Of a stretch of DNA of 44,504 bases, positions 37,023-44,504 are shown in pieces; position 1 is the stretch's first letter; every line of letters begins with the position of its first letter. Both the position numbers and the translations under genes were made by a program. The stretch lies in contig DAOMOP010000013.1 in assembly GCA_035444405.1 (NCBI GenBank), positions 1 through 44,504 on the forward strand, given 5' to 3'. Under the pieces are notes generated by a model. It worked only from the letters and a program-made list of their open reading frames with translations. It made no database searches and was not told the origin of the DNA. The DNA comes from DAOMOP01 sp035444405. GTDB taxonomy: Bacteria; Pseudomonadota; Gammaproteobacteria; Burkholderiales; Rhodocyclaceae.

Positions 37023-37514
37023 TCAGCCCCGCAGCGCCTCCAGAGCCCTGGCGCATAAGGGTTCGGGTGGCGTGCCGGGGTCGATGAACGGGATGATCGC
37101 CGCCAGCGGGTTGATGAACGCAAGCACAATGCCGCCCAACACCCGCGCGGCGATCGGTCCGGGCTCGGGTGCGGCGCGCCCTCGCGCGGTTCGCCGACGT
37201 GCCGTGACCTCGCCATCGTCGCGGCGTATCAGACGCGCATCGATGCGCTCGACGTCGAGTGCGGCGATCCGCGAGGGCGCTTGCTCGCGCAGCGCCCACA
37301 GGTCGCGATAGCGCAGCCTGAGCCTGACATTGTCCGCATCGAGCATGTGGGGCACGTCGAAGCCGTCCGCAGCCGCAATCCACAGTCCGCCCGCGCGCAG
37401 GAAGGGCCAGCCGAGCATCTCGGACAATGCGACGCCGCCGGCGACGCGGAGCAACGTCAATGCCAGCACGAAGCGGCGCCTGGAACGCGGCCTGGTAGGT
37501 GACGTGCGGGCCAT
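37023..37514 (-). CDS. Shrunken AsmA-like membrane protein, possibly a pseudogene
   Basis: A 163-residue reading frame. After a basic N-terminus and one transmembrane helix it resembles the start of AsmA-family proteins (AGGLWIAAADGFDVPHMLDA, RLRLRYRDLW, RIAALDVERIDARLIRR). It then jumps to what looks like the family C-terminus (VLGGIVLAFINPLAAIIPFIDPG). AsmA-like proteins are normally several hundred residues longer and help move phospholipids to the outer membrane. An internal deletion that kept the frame would explain it. No ribosome binding site is clear at ATG 37514; a TTG at 37577 would add 21 residues. Its neighbour argC is also decayed, so this may be a zone of gene loss. Confidence 0.5.
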   Translation of the reverse strand: MARTSPTRPRSRRRFVLALTLLRVAGGVALSEMLGWPFLRAGGLWIAAADGFDVPHMLDADNVRLRLRYRDLWALREQAPSRIAALDVERIDARLIRRDDGEVTARRRTARGRAAPEPGPIAARVLGGIVLAFINPLAAIIPFIDPGTPPEPLCARALEALRG

Positions 37515-37712
37515 GGTGAGGCCATTCGGTGAGTCTATGAAGATACGACCGCCTACACCCGCCCAAGAGTTTCCCAACGTGCAGGTTCCGCGTAACGCGC
37601 CACCGGTCTTGTTCTATGCTCAAACTTGGGGCTGCGGGGTGCGATTACTCGACCGGTCGCAGTCCGGAATTGGCGCGGCGCGGCGACCGCGCGGTGATCG
37701 GGAGAGGATGCC

Positions 37713-39401
37713 ATGACCGCCGTGGGCGAGTTTCTGCGGGCCAGGGACTTTCTGCTGGCTCATCGTACCGACTACGCGACCGCGTATGCCGGTTTCAAAT
37801 GGCCCAAGCTCGACCGCTTCAACTGGGCGCTCGACTATTTCGACGCGTTCGCGCGCGAGAACCACGCCCCGGCGCTGTGGATCGTCGAGGAGGACGGGCG
37901 CGAGGCGAGGCTATCGTTCGCCGAGATGTCGCGTCGTTCGAACCAGGTCGCGAACTGGTTGGGCGCGCAGGGCGTGCTGCGCGGCGACCGGATGCTGGTG
38001 ATGCTCGGCAACGAGATTGCGCTGTGGGAAACGATGCTCGCGGCGATCAAGCTCGGCGCGGTCGTGATCCCGGCAACGACGCTGCTGTCGGCCGACGACT
38101 TGCGCGACCGCATCGAGCGCGGGCAGGTCGGGCATGTCGTGGTCGCGTCGGCGCACGCGGACCGGTTCGACGGCCTCGAAGGGGCCTATACGCGCATCGC
38201 CGTCGGTGCCGCGGTGCCCGGGTGGCTGCGCTTCGAGGACGCCTACGCCGTATCCGGCGCGTTCACGCCGACCGGCTTCACGCGCGCGGGCGATCCGCTG
38301 CTGCTGTACTTCACGTCGGGTACCACGTCGCGCCCGAAGCTCGTGCAGCACAGCCACCAGTCCTATCCGGTCGGGCATTTGTCGACGATGTACTGGATCG
38401 GCCTGCAGCCGGGCGACCGGCACCTGAACATCAGCTCGCCGGGCTGGGCCAAGCATGCGTGGAGCTGCGTTTTCGCCCCGTGGAATGCCGGCGCGTGCGT
38501 GTTCATCTACAACTACGCGCGCTTCGACGCGCAGGCCTTGCTCGACGTGCTGGTGCGTTATCGCGTCAGCACGCTGTGCGCGCCGCCGACGGTATGGCGC
38601 ATGCTGATCCAGCATGATCTCGGCTCGGCTCACACCAGCCTGCGCGAGCTGATCGGGGCCGGCGAGCCGCTCAACCCGGAAGTCATCGCACAGGTGAAGA
38701 ACGCGTGGGGCATCACAATACGCGACGGCTTCGGGCAGACCGAGACGACCGCGCTGATCGGCAATTCGCCGGGCCAGCCGGTCAAGCCAGGCTCGATGGG
38801 GCGGCCGCTGCCGGGCTACCAGGTCGTGCTGGTCGACCTCGATGGGCAGCTGGCCGACGAAGGCGAGGTGTGTCTCGCGCTCGATGAGCGGCCGCTCGGG
38901 CTGATGCATGGCTATGCCGGCGACGAGGCTCGCACCGCCGAGGCGATGCGCGACGGCCGTTACCACACGGGTGATGTCGCGAGCATCGACGCGGACGGCT
39001 ACCTGACCTACGTCGGCCGCGCCGACGACGTGTTCAAGGCGTCGGACTACCGCATCAGCCCGTTCGAGCTCGAGAGCGTGCTGATCGAGCACCCGGCGGT
39101 CGCCGAGGCGGCGGTGGTACCGAGCCCCGATCCGCTGCGCCTCGCCGTGCCGAAAGCCTTCGTGGTGCTCGCGGCCGGCTATGAGCCGAGTGCTTCGCTG
39201 GCGAAGGACATTTTCGCGTTTGTGCGCGAGCGGCTCGCGCCGTACAAGCGCATCCGCCGGCTCGAGATCGCCGAGCTGCCGAAGACGATATCGGGCAAGA
39301 TCCGCCGCGTCGAGCTGCGTGGGCTGGAGGCGGGGCGCGACGCGGCCGAGCGGCGCGCGCGCGAGTTCTTCGAGGACGACTTTCCCGAGCTCAAGGGCTG
39401 A
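37713..39401 (+). CDS. Acyl-CoA synthetase (AMP-forming), medium-chain type
   Basis: A 562-residue adenylate-forming enzyme. The P-loop-like motif is YFTSGTTSRPKLVQHSH, the adenylate-binding motif GFGQTETTALIG, the hinge region YHTGDVASIDADGYLTYVGR, and the C-terminal catalytic lysine lies in ELPKTISGKIRRVELRG. The overall form fits the ACSM/MACS group that activates medium-chain, branched or aromatic acids. The substrate cannot be read from sequence. GGAGAGG lies five bases before the ATG. Upstream bases 37578-37712 carry the promoter, though I see no strong boxes. It converges on the nrt operon. Confidence 0.9.
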   Translation: MTAVGEFLRARDFLLAHRTDYATAYAGFKWPKLDRFNWALDYFDAFARENHAPALWIVEEDGREARLSFAEMSRRSNQVANWLGAQGVLRGDRMLVMLGNEIALWETMLAAIKLGAVVIPATTLLSADDLRDRIERGQVGHVVVASAHADRFDGLEGAYTRIAVGAAVPGWLRFEDAYAVSGAFTPTGFTRAGDPLLLYFTSGTTSRPKLVQHSHQSYPVGHLSTMYWIGLQPGDRHLNISSPGWAKHAWSCVFAPWNAGACVFIYNYARFDAQALLDVLVRYRVSTLCAPPTVWRMLIQHDLGSAHTSLRELIGAGEPLNPEVIAQVKNAWGITIRDGFGQTETTALIGNSPGQPVKPGSMGRPLPGYQVVLVDLDGQLADEGEVCLALDERPLGLMHGYAGDEARTAEAMRDGRYHTGDVASIDADGYLTYVGRADDVFKASDYRISPFELESVLIEHPAVAEAAVVPSPDPLRLAVPKAFVVLAAGYEPSASLAKDIFAFVRERLAPYKRIRRLEIAELPKTISGKIRRVELRGLEAGRDAAERRAREFFEDDFPELKG

Positions 39402-39458
39402 GCCGCGGCATGTCCGCTCGCGGCCTCGGTGCCGGGTCGATCCCATGCTGCCGCAAGG

Positions 39459-39483
39459 AAAAAAACCCCGGCCCGAACCGGGG
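39459..39483 (-). terminator. Intrinsic terminator of the nrt operon
   Basis: Read on the minus strand: CCCCGG, six-base loop TTCGGG, CCGGGG, then seven T. It lies 55 bases after the nrtCD stop. The A run on the plus strand gives no U tail in the other direction. Confidence 0.88.
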
Positions 39484-39537
39484 CAGGTGCCGAGCGTGCG
39501 CCGCGCCGGATGCGATGGCCGGCGCGGCAGCGCACCC

Positions 39538-41307
39538 TCAGTGATGACCGCAATCGGCGAGAAAGCCGAGCAGCTCCTCGCGCAGCCGGTAGTAGTCCGG
39601 ATGCTCGAGCAGCATCTTGCGCGTGCGCGGGCGCGGCAGGTCGACCTCGAGCACCTTGCCGACCTTCGCGCGCGGGCCGTTGGTCATCATCACGACGCGG
39701 TCGGCGAGCAGGATCGCCTCGTCGACGTCGTGCGTGACGCAGATCGCGGTCAGTTGCGTGCGCGCCCACACCTCCATCAGCACTTCCTGCAGATCCCAGC
39801 GCGTCAGCGAATCGAGCATGCCGAACGGCTCGTCGAGCAGCAGCAGCTTCGGCGACAGCGCGAACGCGCGTGCGATGCCAACGCGCTGCTTCATGCCGTT
39901 CGACAGGTCGGCGGCCTTCTTGTGCATCGAGTCGGCGAGGCCGACGCGGTCGAGGTAATGCTCGATGATGTCGCGGCGCTCGCGGCGTGTTGCGTGCGGA
40001 TAGACCTTCTCGACGCCGAGCGCGACGTTCTCGTGTGCGGTCAGCCACGGCACCAGGCTGGGCGCCTGGAACACGATGCCGCGATCCGGGCCGGCGCTCG
40101 ACACCTCGCGTCCGTCGAGGACGATCACGCCCTCGCTGATGTCGTTCAGGCCCGCCATCATCGACAGCACGGTCGATTTGCCGCAGCCCGAGTGCCCGAT
40201 CAGCGAGATGAACTCGCCCTTGCGGATCTTCAGGTCGAAGCCCTCGACGACCGCGATCGGCCCCTTCCTGGTCGGGTAGATCTTCGATACGCGCGAGAAC
40301 TCGACGTAGCGGTCGTGGTCGGCGAGCGGCCGCTCGGGCGCGGCGGCGGCCTGCGCCGTGAGCCCCGCCTGGTACGCGCGGCTGGTGTTCGGCACCACCG
40401 ACGGCAGCGAGATCACCTTGGCGCCGGCCGCGGCGCCGCGCGCGTTGCCGGCCTGCATCAGGTAGCGCGTGACCTCCTTGCGGATGCGCTTTATCTCGTC
40501 GTTGTGGTTCATCTCCGTGCGGTCGCGCGGGCGCGGCAGCGTGACCGCGAACTCGGGGCCGAAGGTCGCACCGGGGCCGGGGTTCAGCGGGATGATGCGA
40601 TCGGCCATGATGATGCCTTCGTCGACGTCGTTGGTGATCAGCACGACCGTCTTCTTCTCCTGGCTCCAGATCTCGATGATCTCGTCCTGGAGGTTGGCGC
40701 GCGTGAGCGCGTCGAGTGCCGAGAGCGGCTCGTCGAGCAGCAGGATGTCCGGGCTGCCGGCGAGCGCGCGTGCGACCGAGACCCGCTGGCGCATGCCGCC
40801 CGAGAGCTCGGCGGGGCGCTTCTCGATCGCCGGGCCCAGATTGACCATGTCGACGTAGCGCTCGACGCGCGCGTTGCGCTCGGCGGCCGGCAGGTCCTTG
40901 AAGATCTGGTCGACCGCGAGCGCGACGTTCTGGCGCACCGTCATCCACGGCATCAGCGAGTAGCTCTGGAACACGACGCCGCGATCGGGGCCCGGCCCGC
41001 TGATCGGCTTGCCGTTCAACAGCACCTGGCCCGCATCGGGCTCGATCAGCCCGGCAATGAGCGAGATCAGCGTGGTCTTGCCGCTGCCCGAGAAGCCGAC
41101 GATCGCGACGAACTCGCCCTCGGCGATCTTCAGATTGATGTCCTTGAGCACGGAGGTCGCGCTGTTGCCGCTGCCGTAGGACTTCGCCAGTCCCGCGAGC
41201 TCGAGGAACGGCGTCGCCGTGGCGGTCGCCGGCGGTGCGGCGGTCTCGACCGGCGCCGGTTCCGCAGCGAGCTCGGGCATCGCGTACTTCAGTTGTGTGC
41301 TGGCCAT
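39538..41307 (-). CDS. nrtCD: Nitrate ABC transporter, two ATPase domains fused (NrtC-NrtD)
   Basis: A 589-residue protein with two complete ABC ATPases joined by a linker of about 75 residues. Domain 1: Walker A GFSGSGKTT (71-79), signature LSGGMRQR (168-175), Walker B ILLLDEP (188-194), and Asn226 in LITNDVDE where the switch histidine usually stands. Domain 2: Walker A GHSGCGKST (371-379), signature LSNGMKQR, Walker B LLLLDEP, and a normal His526 in VTHDVDE. LNPGPGATFGPEF after domain 1 is typical of the NrtD/SsuB-like nitrate group. In cyanobacteria NrtC and NrtD are separate chains. It energises the NrtB channel. GGAGG precedes the ATG, 19 bases after nrtB. Confidence 0.92.
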   Translation of the reverse strand: MASTQLKYAMPELAAEPAPVETAAPPATATATPFLELAGLAKSYGSGNSATSVLKDINLKIAEGEFVAIVGFSGSGKTTLISLIAGLIEPDAGQVLLNGKPISGPGPDRGVVFQSYSLMPWMTVRQNVALAVDQIFKDLPAAERNARVERYVDMVNLGPAIEKRPAELSGGMRQRVSVARALAGSPDILLLDEPLSALDALTRANLQDEIIEIWSQEKKTVVLITNDVDEGIIMADRIIPLNPGPGATFGPEFAVTLPRPRDRTEMNHNDEIKRIRKEVTRYLMQAGNARGAAAGAKVISLPSVVPNTSRAYQAGLTAQAAAAPERPLADHDRYVEFSRVSKIYPTRKGPIAVVEGFDLKIRKGEFISLIGHSGCGKSTVLSMMAGLNDISEGVIVLDGREVSSAGPDRGIVFQAPSLVPWLTAHENVALGVEKVYPHATRRERRDIIEHYLDRVGLADSMHKKAADLSNGMKQRVGIARAFALSPKLLLLDEPFGMLDSLTRWDLQEVLMEVWARTQLTAICVTHDVDEAILLADRVVMMTNGPRAKVGKVLEVDLPRPRTRKMLLEHPDYYRLREELLGFLADCGHH

Positions 41308-41326
41308 GATGGGTCCTCCGTGGCGC

Positions 41327-42343
41327 TCACTGCGCGTTTTCGCCGAAGCTCACCAGCTGCTGCAGCGTGTGCATGATGCGATCGAGCAGGAAGCCGACGA
41401 AGCCGATCGTGAACACCGCGACCATGATGCGGCCGAGCGAGCTCGAGCTGCCGTTCTGGAACTCGTCCCAGACGAACTTGCCGAGCCCCGGGTTCTGCGC
41501 CAGCATCTCGGCCGCGATCAGCACCATCCAGCCGACCCCGAGCGACAGGCGCAGGCCGGTGAAGATCAGCTTCAGCGACGACGGCAGCACGATCTTGAAC
41601 ACCTTGGTGTGCCAGGACAGCCGCAACACCTTCGAGACGTTGATCAGGTCCTTGTCGATCGACGCGACGCCCACTGCGGTGTTGATCAGCGTCGGCCACA
41701 GCGAGCACAGCGTCACGGTGATCGCCGAGATGACGAACGAGCGCTGGAACATCGGATCGGCCGACACATAGACCGCGCTGACGACCAGCGTGACGATCGG
41801 CAGCCACGCGAGCGGCGAGACCGGCCGGAAGATCTGGATCAGCGGGTTCAACGCGATCTGGATCGTGCGCGAGAGCCCGCACAGGATGCCGAGCGGCACC
41901 GCGATCAGCGTCGCAAGCGCGAAGCCGGTGAACACCGTGTAGAGGCTCGTCAGGATCTGGTCGAAGTAGGTCGGCTTGCCGGTCCAGGGCCGGATCGCGA
42001 CCTCGGCGTTCGGGTCTTGCGCGAGGATCGCCGCGTTGCGCTCGTGCTGGCGCTCGTAGAAGCGCGCCGCGCGTTCGCGTTCGCTGTAGTGCTCGGCGAC
42101 CAGCCCCTGCGCTTCGGCGAGCACCTGGACCGGGCCCGGGATCGCGCCCAAGCTGGTCTGCACGCCGGCGGCGAGCACGTTCCAGATCGCCAGGAACAGC
42201 GCGAACGCGATCACCGGCACGCCGATCTGCATGATGATGTCCTTGAGTTGCTGGCGCGGGTCCTCGCCGGCGGCGAGCCGCACGAACGGGACGAACCAAG
42301 TCAGTCCGGTCTTTCCTAGAAAATGGGCCGTTTGAGTGAGCAT
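41327..42343 (-). CDS. nrtB: Nitrate ABC transporter permease NrtB
   Basis: A 338-residue inner-membrane permease of the binding-protein-dependent type. It has an N-terminal helix (IGVPVIAFALFLAIWNVLAA), a hydrophilic insert (EHYSERERAARFYERQHERN), and then the core helices. These include LYTVFTGFALATLIAVPLGI, RPVSPLAWLPIVTLVVSAVY, LRLSLGVGWMVLIAAEMLAQ and GRIMVAVFTIGFVGFLLDRI. The EAA-type loop falls in the SLGVGWMVLIAAEML region, which contacts the ATPase. CAGGAAG lies before the ATG. A strong hairpin separates it from nrtA. Confidence 0.93.
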   Translation of the reverse strand: MLTQTAHFLGKTGLTWFVPFVRLAAGEDPRQQLKDIIMQIGVPVIAFALFLAIWNVLAAGVQTSLGAIPGPVQVLAEAQGLVAEHYSERERAARFYERQHERNAAILAQDPNAEVAIRPWTGKPTYFDQILTSLYTVFTGFALATLIAVPLGILCGLSRTIQIALNPLIQIFRPVSPLAWLPIVTLVVSAVYVSADPMFQRSFVISAITVTLCSLWPTLINTAVGVASIDKDLINVSKVLRLSWHTKVFKIVLPSSLKLIFTGLRLSLGVGWMVLIAAEMLAQNPGLGKFVWDEFQNGSSSSLGRIMVAVFTIGFVGFLLDRIMHTLQQLVSFGENAQ

Positions 42344-42381
42344 GGCAGTCTTCCTGTATTTGGAACCACTGGCGCTTCAGG

Positions 42382-42412
42382 GCCCCGGTGTCGGCCGCGG
42401 CCGAGCCGGGGC
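42382..42412. repeat. Intercistronic hairpin between nrtA and nrtB
   Basis: GCCCCGG pairs with CCGGGGC, and inside it TCGGC pairs with GCCGA around a CGCG loop: twelve base pairs with a small bulge, 9 bases after the nrtA stop and without a T run. It probably protects nrtA mRNA or limits read-through, so that more binding protein than permease is made. Confidence 0.65.
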
Positions 42413-42421
42413 GAAGCTGGA

Positions 42422-43828
42422 TCAGTCCACGATCTGCTCGCCTTTCAGGCCGAGCGGGAGGCTGTCGATGTACGCATTCGGCTGCGTGCCGTCGAACGGG
42501 ATGCCGTCGATGAAGGTGGTGTGTTCGACCGGGCGGAAGCCGGTCTCGGTCGTGAAGTCGGGGAAGTCCTCGGCGCTCATCTTGCCCTCGGCGACGAGCT
42601 GTTTCGCCGCCGCCTCGTAGACGTCCGGGCGGAACACCTTTTTCGCGGTCTCGATGTACCACGCGTCCGACTTCTTCTCCGGAATCTGGCCCCAGCGGCG
42701 CATCTGCGTCAGGTACCACACCGCGTCGGACCAGAACGGATAGGTCGCGTGGTAGCGGAAGAACACGTTGAAGTCGGGCGCTGCGCGCTTGTCGCCCTTC
42801 TCGAACTCGAAGATGCCGGTCATGCTGTTCGCGATGACCTCGTAGTCGGCCCCGACATAATGCGAGGCCGAGATCATCCTCGCCGCTTCGGCGCGGTTGT
42901 TGTTGTTGTCGTCGTCGAGCCACTTGCCGGCGCGGATCAGCGCCTTGACGACGGCGACGTGCGTGTTCGGATGCGCGTCGGCCCAGGCGTTCGTGACGCC
43001 GAACACTTTCTCGGCGATGTTGTTGCGGATGTCGTAGTCCGTGACGACCGGCACGCCGATGCCGCGGAACACCGCCTGCTGGTTCCACGGCTCGCCGACG
43101 CAGTAGCCGTTGATCGTGCCGGCGTCGAGAGTGGCCGGCATCTGCGGCGGCGGCGTCACCGAGATCAGCACGTCGGCGCTGAGCTGGCCGGCGGTGTCGC
43201 CACGCTGCGGCGCGTAGTAGCCCGGATGGATGCCGTCGGCGGCGAGCCAGTAGCGCAGCTCGTAGTTGTGCGTAGACACCGGAAAGACCATGCCCATCGG
43301 GAACGGCGTGCCCTGGGCCCGGGAACCTTCGATCACGGGCTTCAATGCCGCGGCGCGGATCGGATGCTGCGGCTTGCCGTCGACCGTCGGCACGTTCGGC
43401 TTCATCTGCTCCCACACCGCGTTCGAGACCGTGCAGGCGTTGCCGTTCAGATCCATCGTGAAGGCGGTGACGATGTGCGCTTCAGTGCCGAAGCCGATCG
43501 TCGCGCCGAGCGGCTGGCCGGCGAGCATGTGCGCGCCGTCGAGCTCGCCCGAGATGGTGCGGTCGAGCAGCACTTTCCAGTTGGCTTGCGCCTCGAGCAT
43601 GACGAACAGGCCCTCGTCTTCGAAGAAGCCCTTTTCGTAGGCGACCGCGAGCGGCACCATGTCGGTGAGCTTGATGAAGCCGAACTTGAGGTCCGGCTTT
43701 TCGATGTGGTGGCCGGCGGCGAACGCGGACGGCGCGAGCGCGGCGGCGCCCAAGGCCGCGACCGCGAGGGCCGCGGCGGCGAGCTTCGGCGCCCGGCGGG
43801 CGATGATGCGAGCGAGGCAGCGATTCAT
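42422..43828 (-). CDS. nrtA: Nitrate-binding protein NrtA
   Basis: A 468-residue periplasmic nitrate-binding protein of the NrtA/NasF family, heading the transporter operon. The start is ATG 43828, with AGGAG 7 bases upstream. A signal peptide runs to about residue 38 (LAAAALAVAALGAAALAPSAFA). Family motifs follow: LKFGFIKLTDMVPLAVAYEK, GELDGAHMLAGQPLGATIGF, DAGTINGYCVGEPWNQQAVF and FWSDAVWYLTQMRRWGQIPE. Together with nrtB and nrtCD it gives high-affinity nitrate uptake for assimilation. No nitrate or nitrite reductase genes are in the window. Expression should depend on the sigma-54 promoter and the attenuator described separately. Confidence 0.93.
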   Translation of the reverse strand: MNRCLARIIARRAPKLAAAALAVAALGAAALAPSAFAAGHHIEKPDLKFGFIKLTDMVPLAVAYEKGFFEDEGLFVMLEAQANWKVLLDRTISGELDGAHMLAGQPLGATIGFGTEAHIVTAFTMDLNGNACTVSNAVWEQMKPNVPTVDGKPQHPIRAAALKPVIEGSRAQGTPFPMGMVFPVSTHNYELRYWLAADGIHPGYYAPQRGDTAGQLSADVLISVTPPPQMPATLDAGTINGYCVGEPWNQQAVFRGIGVPVVTDYDIRNNIAEKVFGVTNAWADAHPNTHVAVVKALIRAGKWLDDDNNNNRAEAARMISASHYVGADYEVIANSMTGIFEFEKGDKRAAPDFNVFFRYHATYPFWSDAVWYLTQMRRWGQIPEKKSDAWYIETAKKVFRPDVYEAAAKQLVAEGKMSAEDFPDFTTETGFRPVEHTTFIDGIPFDGTQPNAYIDSLPLGLKGEQIVD

Positions 43829-43871
43829 GACGGTACTCCTGGGTTTGAAAGCGATTGAGGCAACGGGAATG

Positions 43872-43916
43872 AAAAAGGCGTCCACGGCTAGTCGGGTGAC
43901 TTGAGTCAAGGACGCC
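43872..43916 (-). terminator. Attenuator terminator in the nrtA leader
   Basis: On the minus strand GGCGTCC (plus 43910-43916) pairs with GGACGCC (plus 43877-43883), followed directly by TTTTT. It stands 43 bases before the nrtA ATG and after the promoter, so it would stop transcription before the operon. ACGGC in the 5' arm can also pair with GCCGT in the loop, a possible competing fold. Confidence 0.8.
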
Positions 43917-43926
43917 GTTGCCCTTC

Positions 43927-43946
43927 GCGATCCGTCTTTGGACCGC
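43927..43946 (-). promoter_or_regulatory. ANTAR target hairpin P2 in nrtA leader
   Basis: GCGGTCC-AAAGAC-GGATCGC: seven base pairs (one G-U) with a six-base loop that has A at position 1 and G at position 4, the published signature of ANTAR-protein RNA targets. Its 3' end is 10 bases before the terminator arm. Confidence 0.75.
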
Positions 43947-44018
43947 CTGATTGTTCCGCCCGGTGCGCCCCGTCGCTGCCGCGGCAGGAGCGCATTCGGG
44001 CCGCCGTCACCGCACTCG

Positions 44019-44038
44019 CCGACTCATCGTTGAGCAGG
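44019..44038 (-). promoter_or_regulatory. ANTAR target hairpin P1 in nrtA leader
   Basis: CCTGCTC-AACGAT-GAGTCGG: four pairs next to the loop (one G-U), one mismatch, then two more pairs, with a hexaloop again carrying A1 and G4. It begins about 19 bases after the predicted start of transcription. P1 and P2 are 72 bases apart, a long linker with other GC-rich folds. Confidence 0.68.
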
Positions 44039-44068
44039 TCGGCGCGGTGTGACTTCACAGGATTCAAA

Positions 44069-44083
44069 GCAACCGGCGTGCCA
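44069..44083 (-). promoter_or_regulatory. Sigma-54 promoter of the nrt operon
   Basis: TGGCACGCCGGTTGC on the minus strand is a full match to TGGCAC-N5-TTGC with GG-N10-GC spacing. Predicted start of transcription is near 44057, giving a leader of about 230 bases. Confidence 0.85.
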
Positions 44084-44203
44084 GCTGCGCGGAATGCCGC
44101 TGACTGCAGGGCGTTCGGCGGTGCGGAAGGGGTGCGGGCAGGGGGCGCGGCGGCGCGCGCCGTGGGCGTACGCGCACCAGCACCGGCCATGCATCACACA
44201 CGT

Positions 44204-44220
44204 CGCACGGGCGTGGTGCG
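44204..44220 (-). promoter_or_regulatory. Possible NtrC site upstream of nrtA
   Basis: CGCACG-GGCGT-GGTGCG resembles the NtrC palindrome TGCACC-N5-GGTGCA and lies about 120-135 bases before the sigma-54 promoter. It is a weaker match than the sites at 30741-30787. The rest of 44084-44447 shows no gene or other clear signal. Confidence 0.4.
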
Positions 44221-44447
44221 CCGCAGCAACGCTGTCGCTGCCGTCACGGCTCGCGATGTTGGGGCTCGCGATGTGGGGGCATTGCGCGCGGCACGCTGGG
44301 CGCTCGTCTTGCCGGTGTTCCCGTTCGCGACGAGCCCGTTGCAACGCTCGCCAGCCCGTCGCGCAAATCAACGCGGCCGAACGCGCCAATGGACCCATCC
44401 GAACGCCGCCGCAGATTACGACAGTGTGAGATTGGCCGGGCAGCTGC

Positions 44448-44453
44448 TACAAT
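44448..44453 (+). promoter_or_regulatory. -10 element of the SRP RNA promoter
   Basis: TACAAT lies 7 bases before the apparent 5' end of the SRP RNA. No good -35 is visible at the normal distance. Confidence 0.5.
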
Positions 44454-44460
44454 TGCGCCC

Positions 44461-44504
44461 GTGGCGGGTCTCCCCGCATTGCAGCGCGGTGAACCTGGTC
44501 AGGG
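44461..44504 (+). ncRNA. ffs: 4.5S signal recognition particle RNA, 5' part
   Basis: The last 44 bases match the start of bacterial small SRP RNA: GGGTCTCCCCGCA near the 5' end, then GAACCTGGTCAGGG, the conserved strand leading into the GGAA tetraloop that binds Ffh. The window ends before the tetraloop, so the 3' half is missing. The exact 5' end is estimated from the -10 element. Confidence 0.85.

Noticed and set aside
43906..44398. Small minus-strand open frames upstream of nrtA
   Set aside because: They cover the sigma-54 promoter and leader hairpins, lack family motifs and have no ribosome binding site.

Overview
The window reads as a chromosomal segment of a high-GC betaproteobacterium, most likely Rhodocyclales (Azoarcus/Thauera-like). 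This is inferred from the order ndk-rlmN-pilW-rodZ-ispG-hisS-yfgM-bamB-der-hfq-hflX-hflK-hflC-DUF2065-hisZ-purA, the class of the genes and their codon use. No database search was possible. The sequence is a draft assembly with one 10-N gap at 24987-24996.

Layout. 39-3692: a DctS/DctR-type two-component pair divergent from a TRAP solute-binding protein. 3793-19489: a long plus-strand housekeeping run (nucleotide metabolism, RNA modification, type IV pilus and cell shape, isoprenoid synthesis, translation, outer-membrane assembly, ribosome GTPases, Hfq/HflXKC, HisZ, PurA). 19665-20049: two identical tRNA-Leu(CAG) genes on the minus strand, each with its own -10 and terminator. 20049-23445: rnr and rlmB. 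23458-26752: an AidB-like acyl-CoA dehydrogenase (interrupted by the gap) and histidine ammonia-lyase on the minus strand. 26993-28936: a membrane diguanylate cyclase.

28979-35919 is the most interesting region. A NasR-like nitrate sensor/antiterminator (NIT plus ANTAR) follows a sigma-54-type promoter. Downstream is a 617-base control region with NtrC-like palindromes, a second sigma-54-type promoter and a leader with an ANTAR-type hexaloop hairpin. It leads into a tightly packed operon: a half-length, frameshifted uroporphyrinogen-III methyltransferase-like gene, a chemoreceptor without a ligand domain, a membrane-anchored NIT-domain protein, and a PAS-PAS-GGDEF-EAL protein. 35980-37514 holds two decayed genes (argC and a shrunken AsmA-like gene), followed by an acyl-CoA synthetase.

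39459-44083 is a minus-strand nitrate ABC transporter operon, nrtA-nrtB-nrtCD, with both ATPases fused in one chain. Its leader has a consensus sigma-54 promoter, two hairpins with six-base loops carrying A at position 1 and G at position 4 (the published ANTAR target signature), and a clear intrinsic terminator before nrtA. The window ends inside the 4.5S SRP RNA gene.

Taken together, the right half suggests a nitrate- and nitrogen-controlled regulon. NtrC/sigma-54 would start transcription under nitrogen limitation, and NasR would let it proceed when nitrate is present, at both the nitrate uptake operon and a nitrate-sensing chemotaxis/c-di-GMP operon. The second target is the unusual part.
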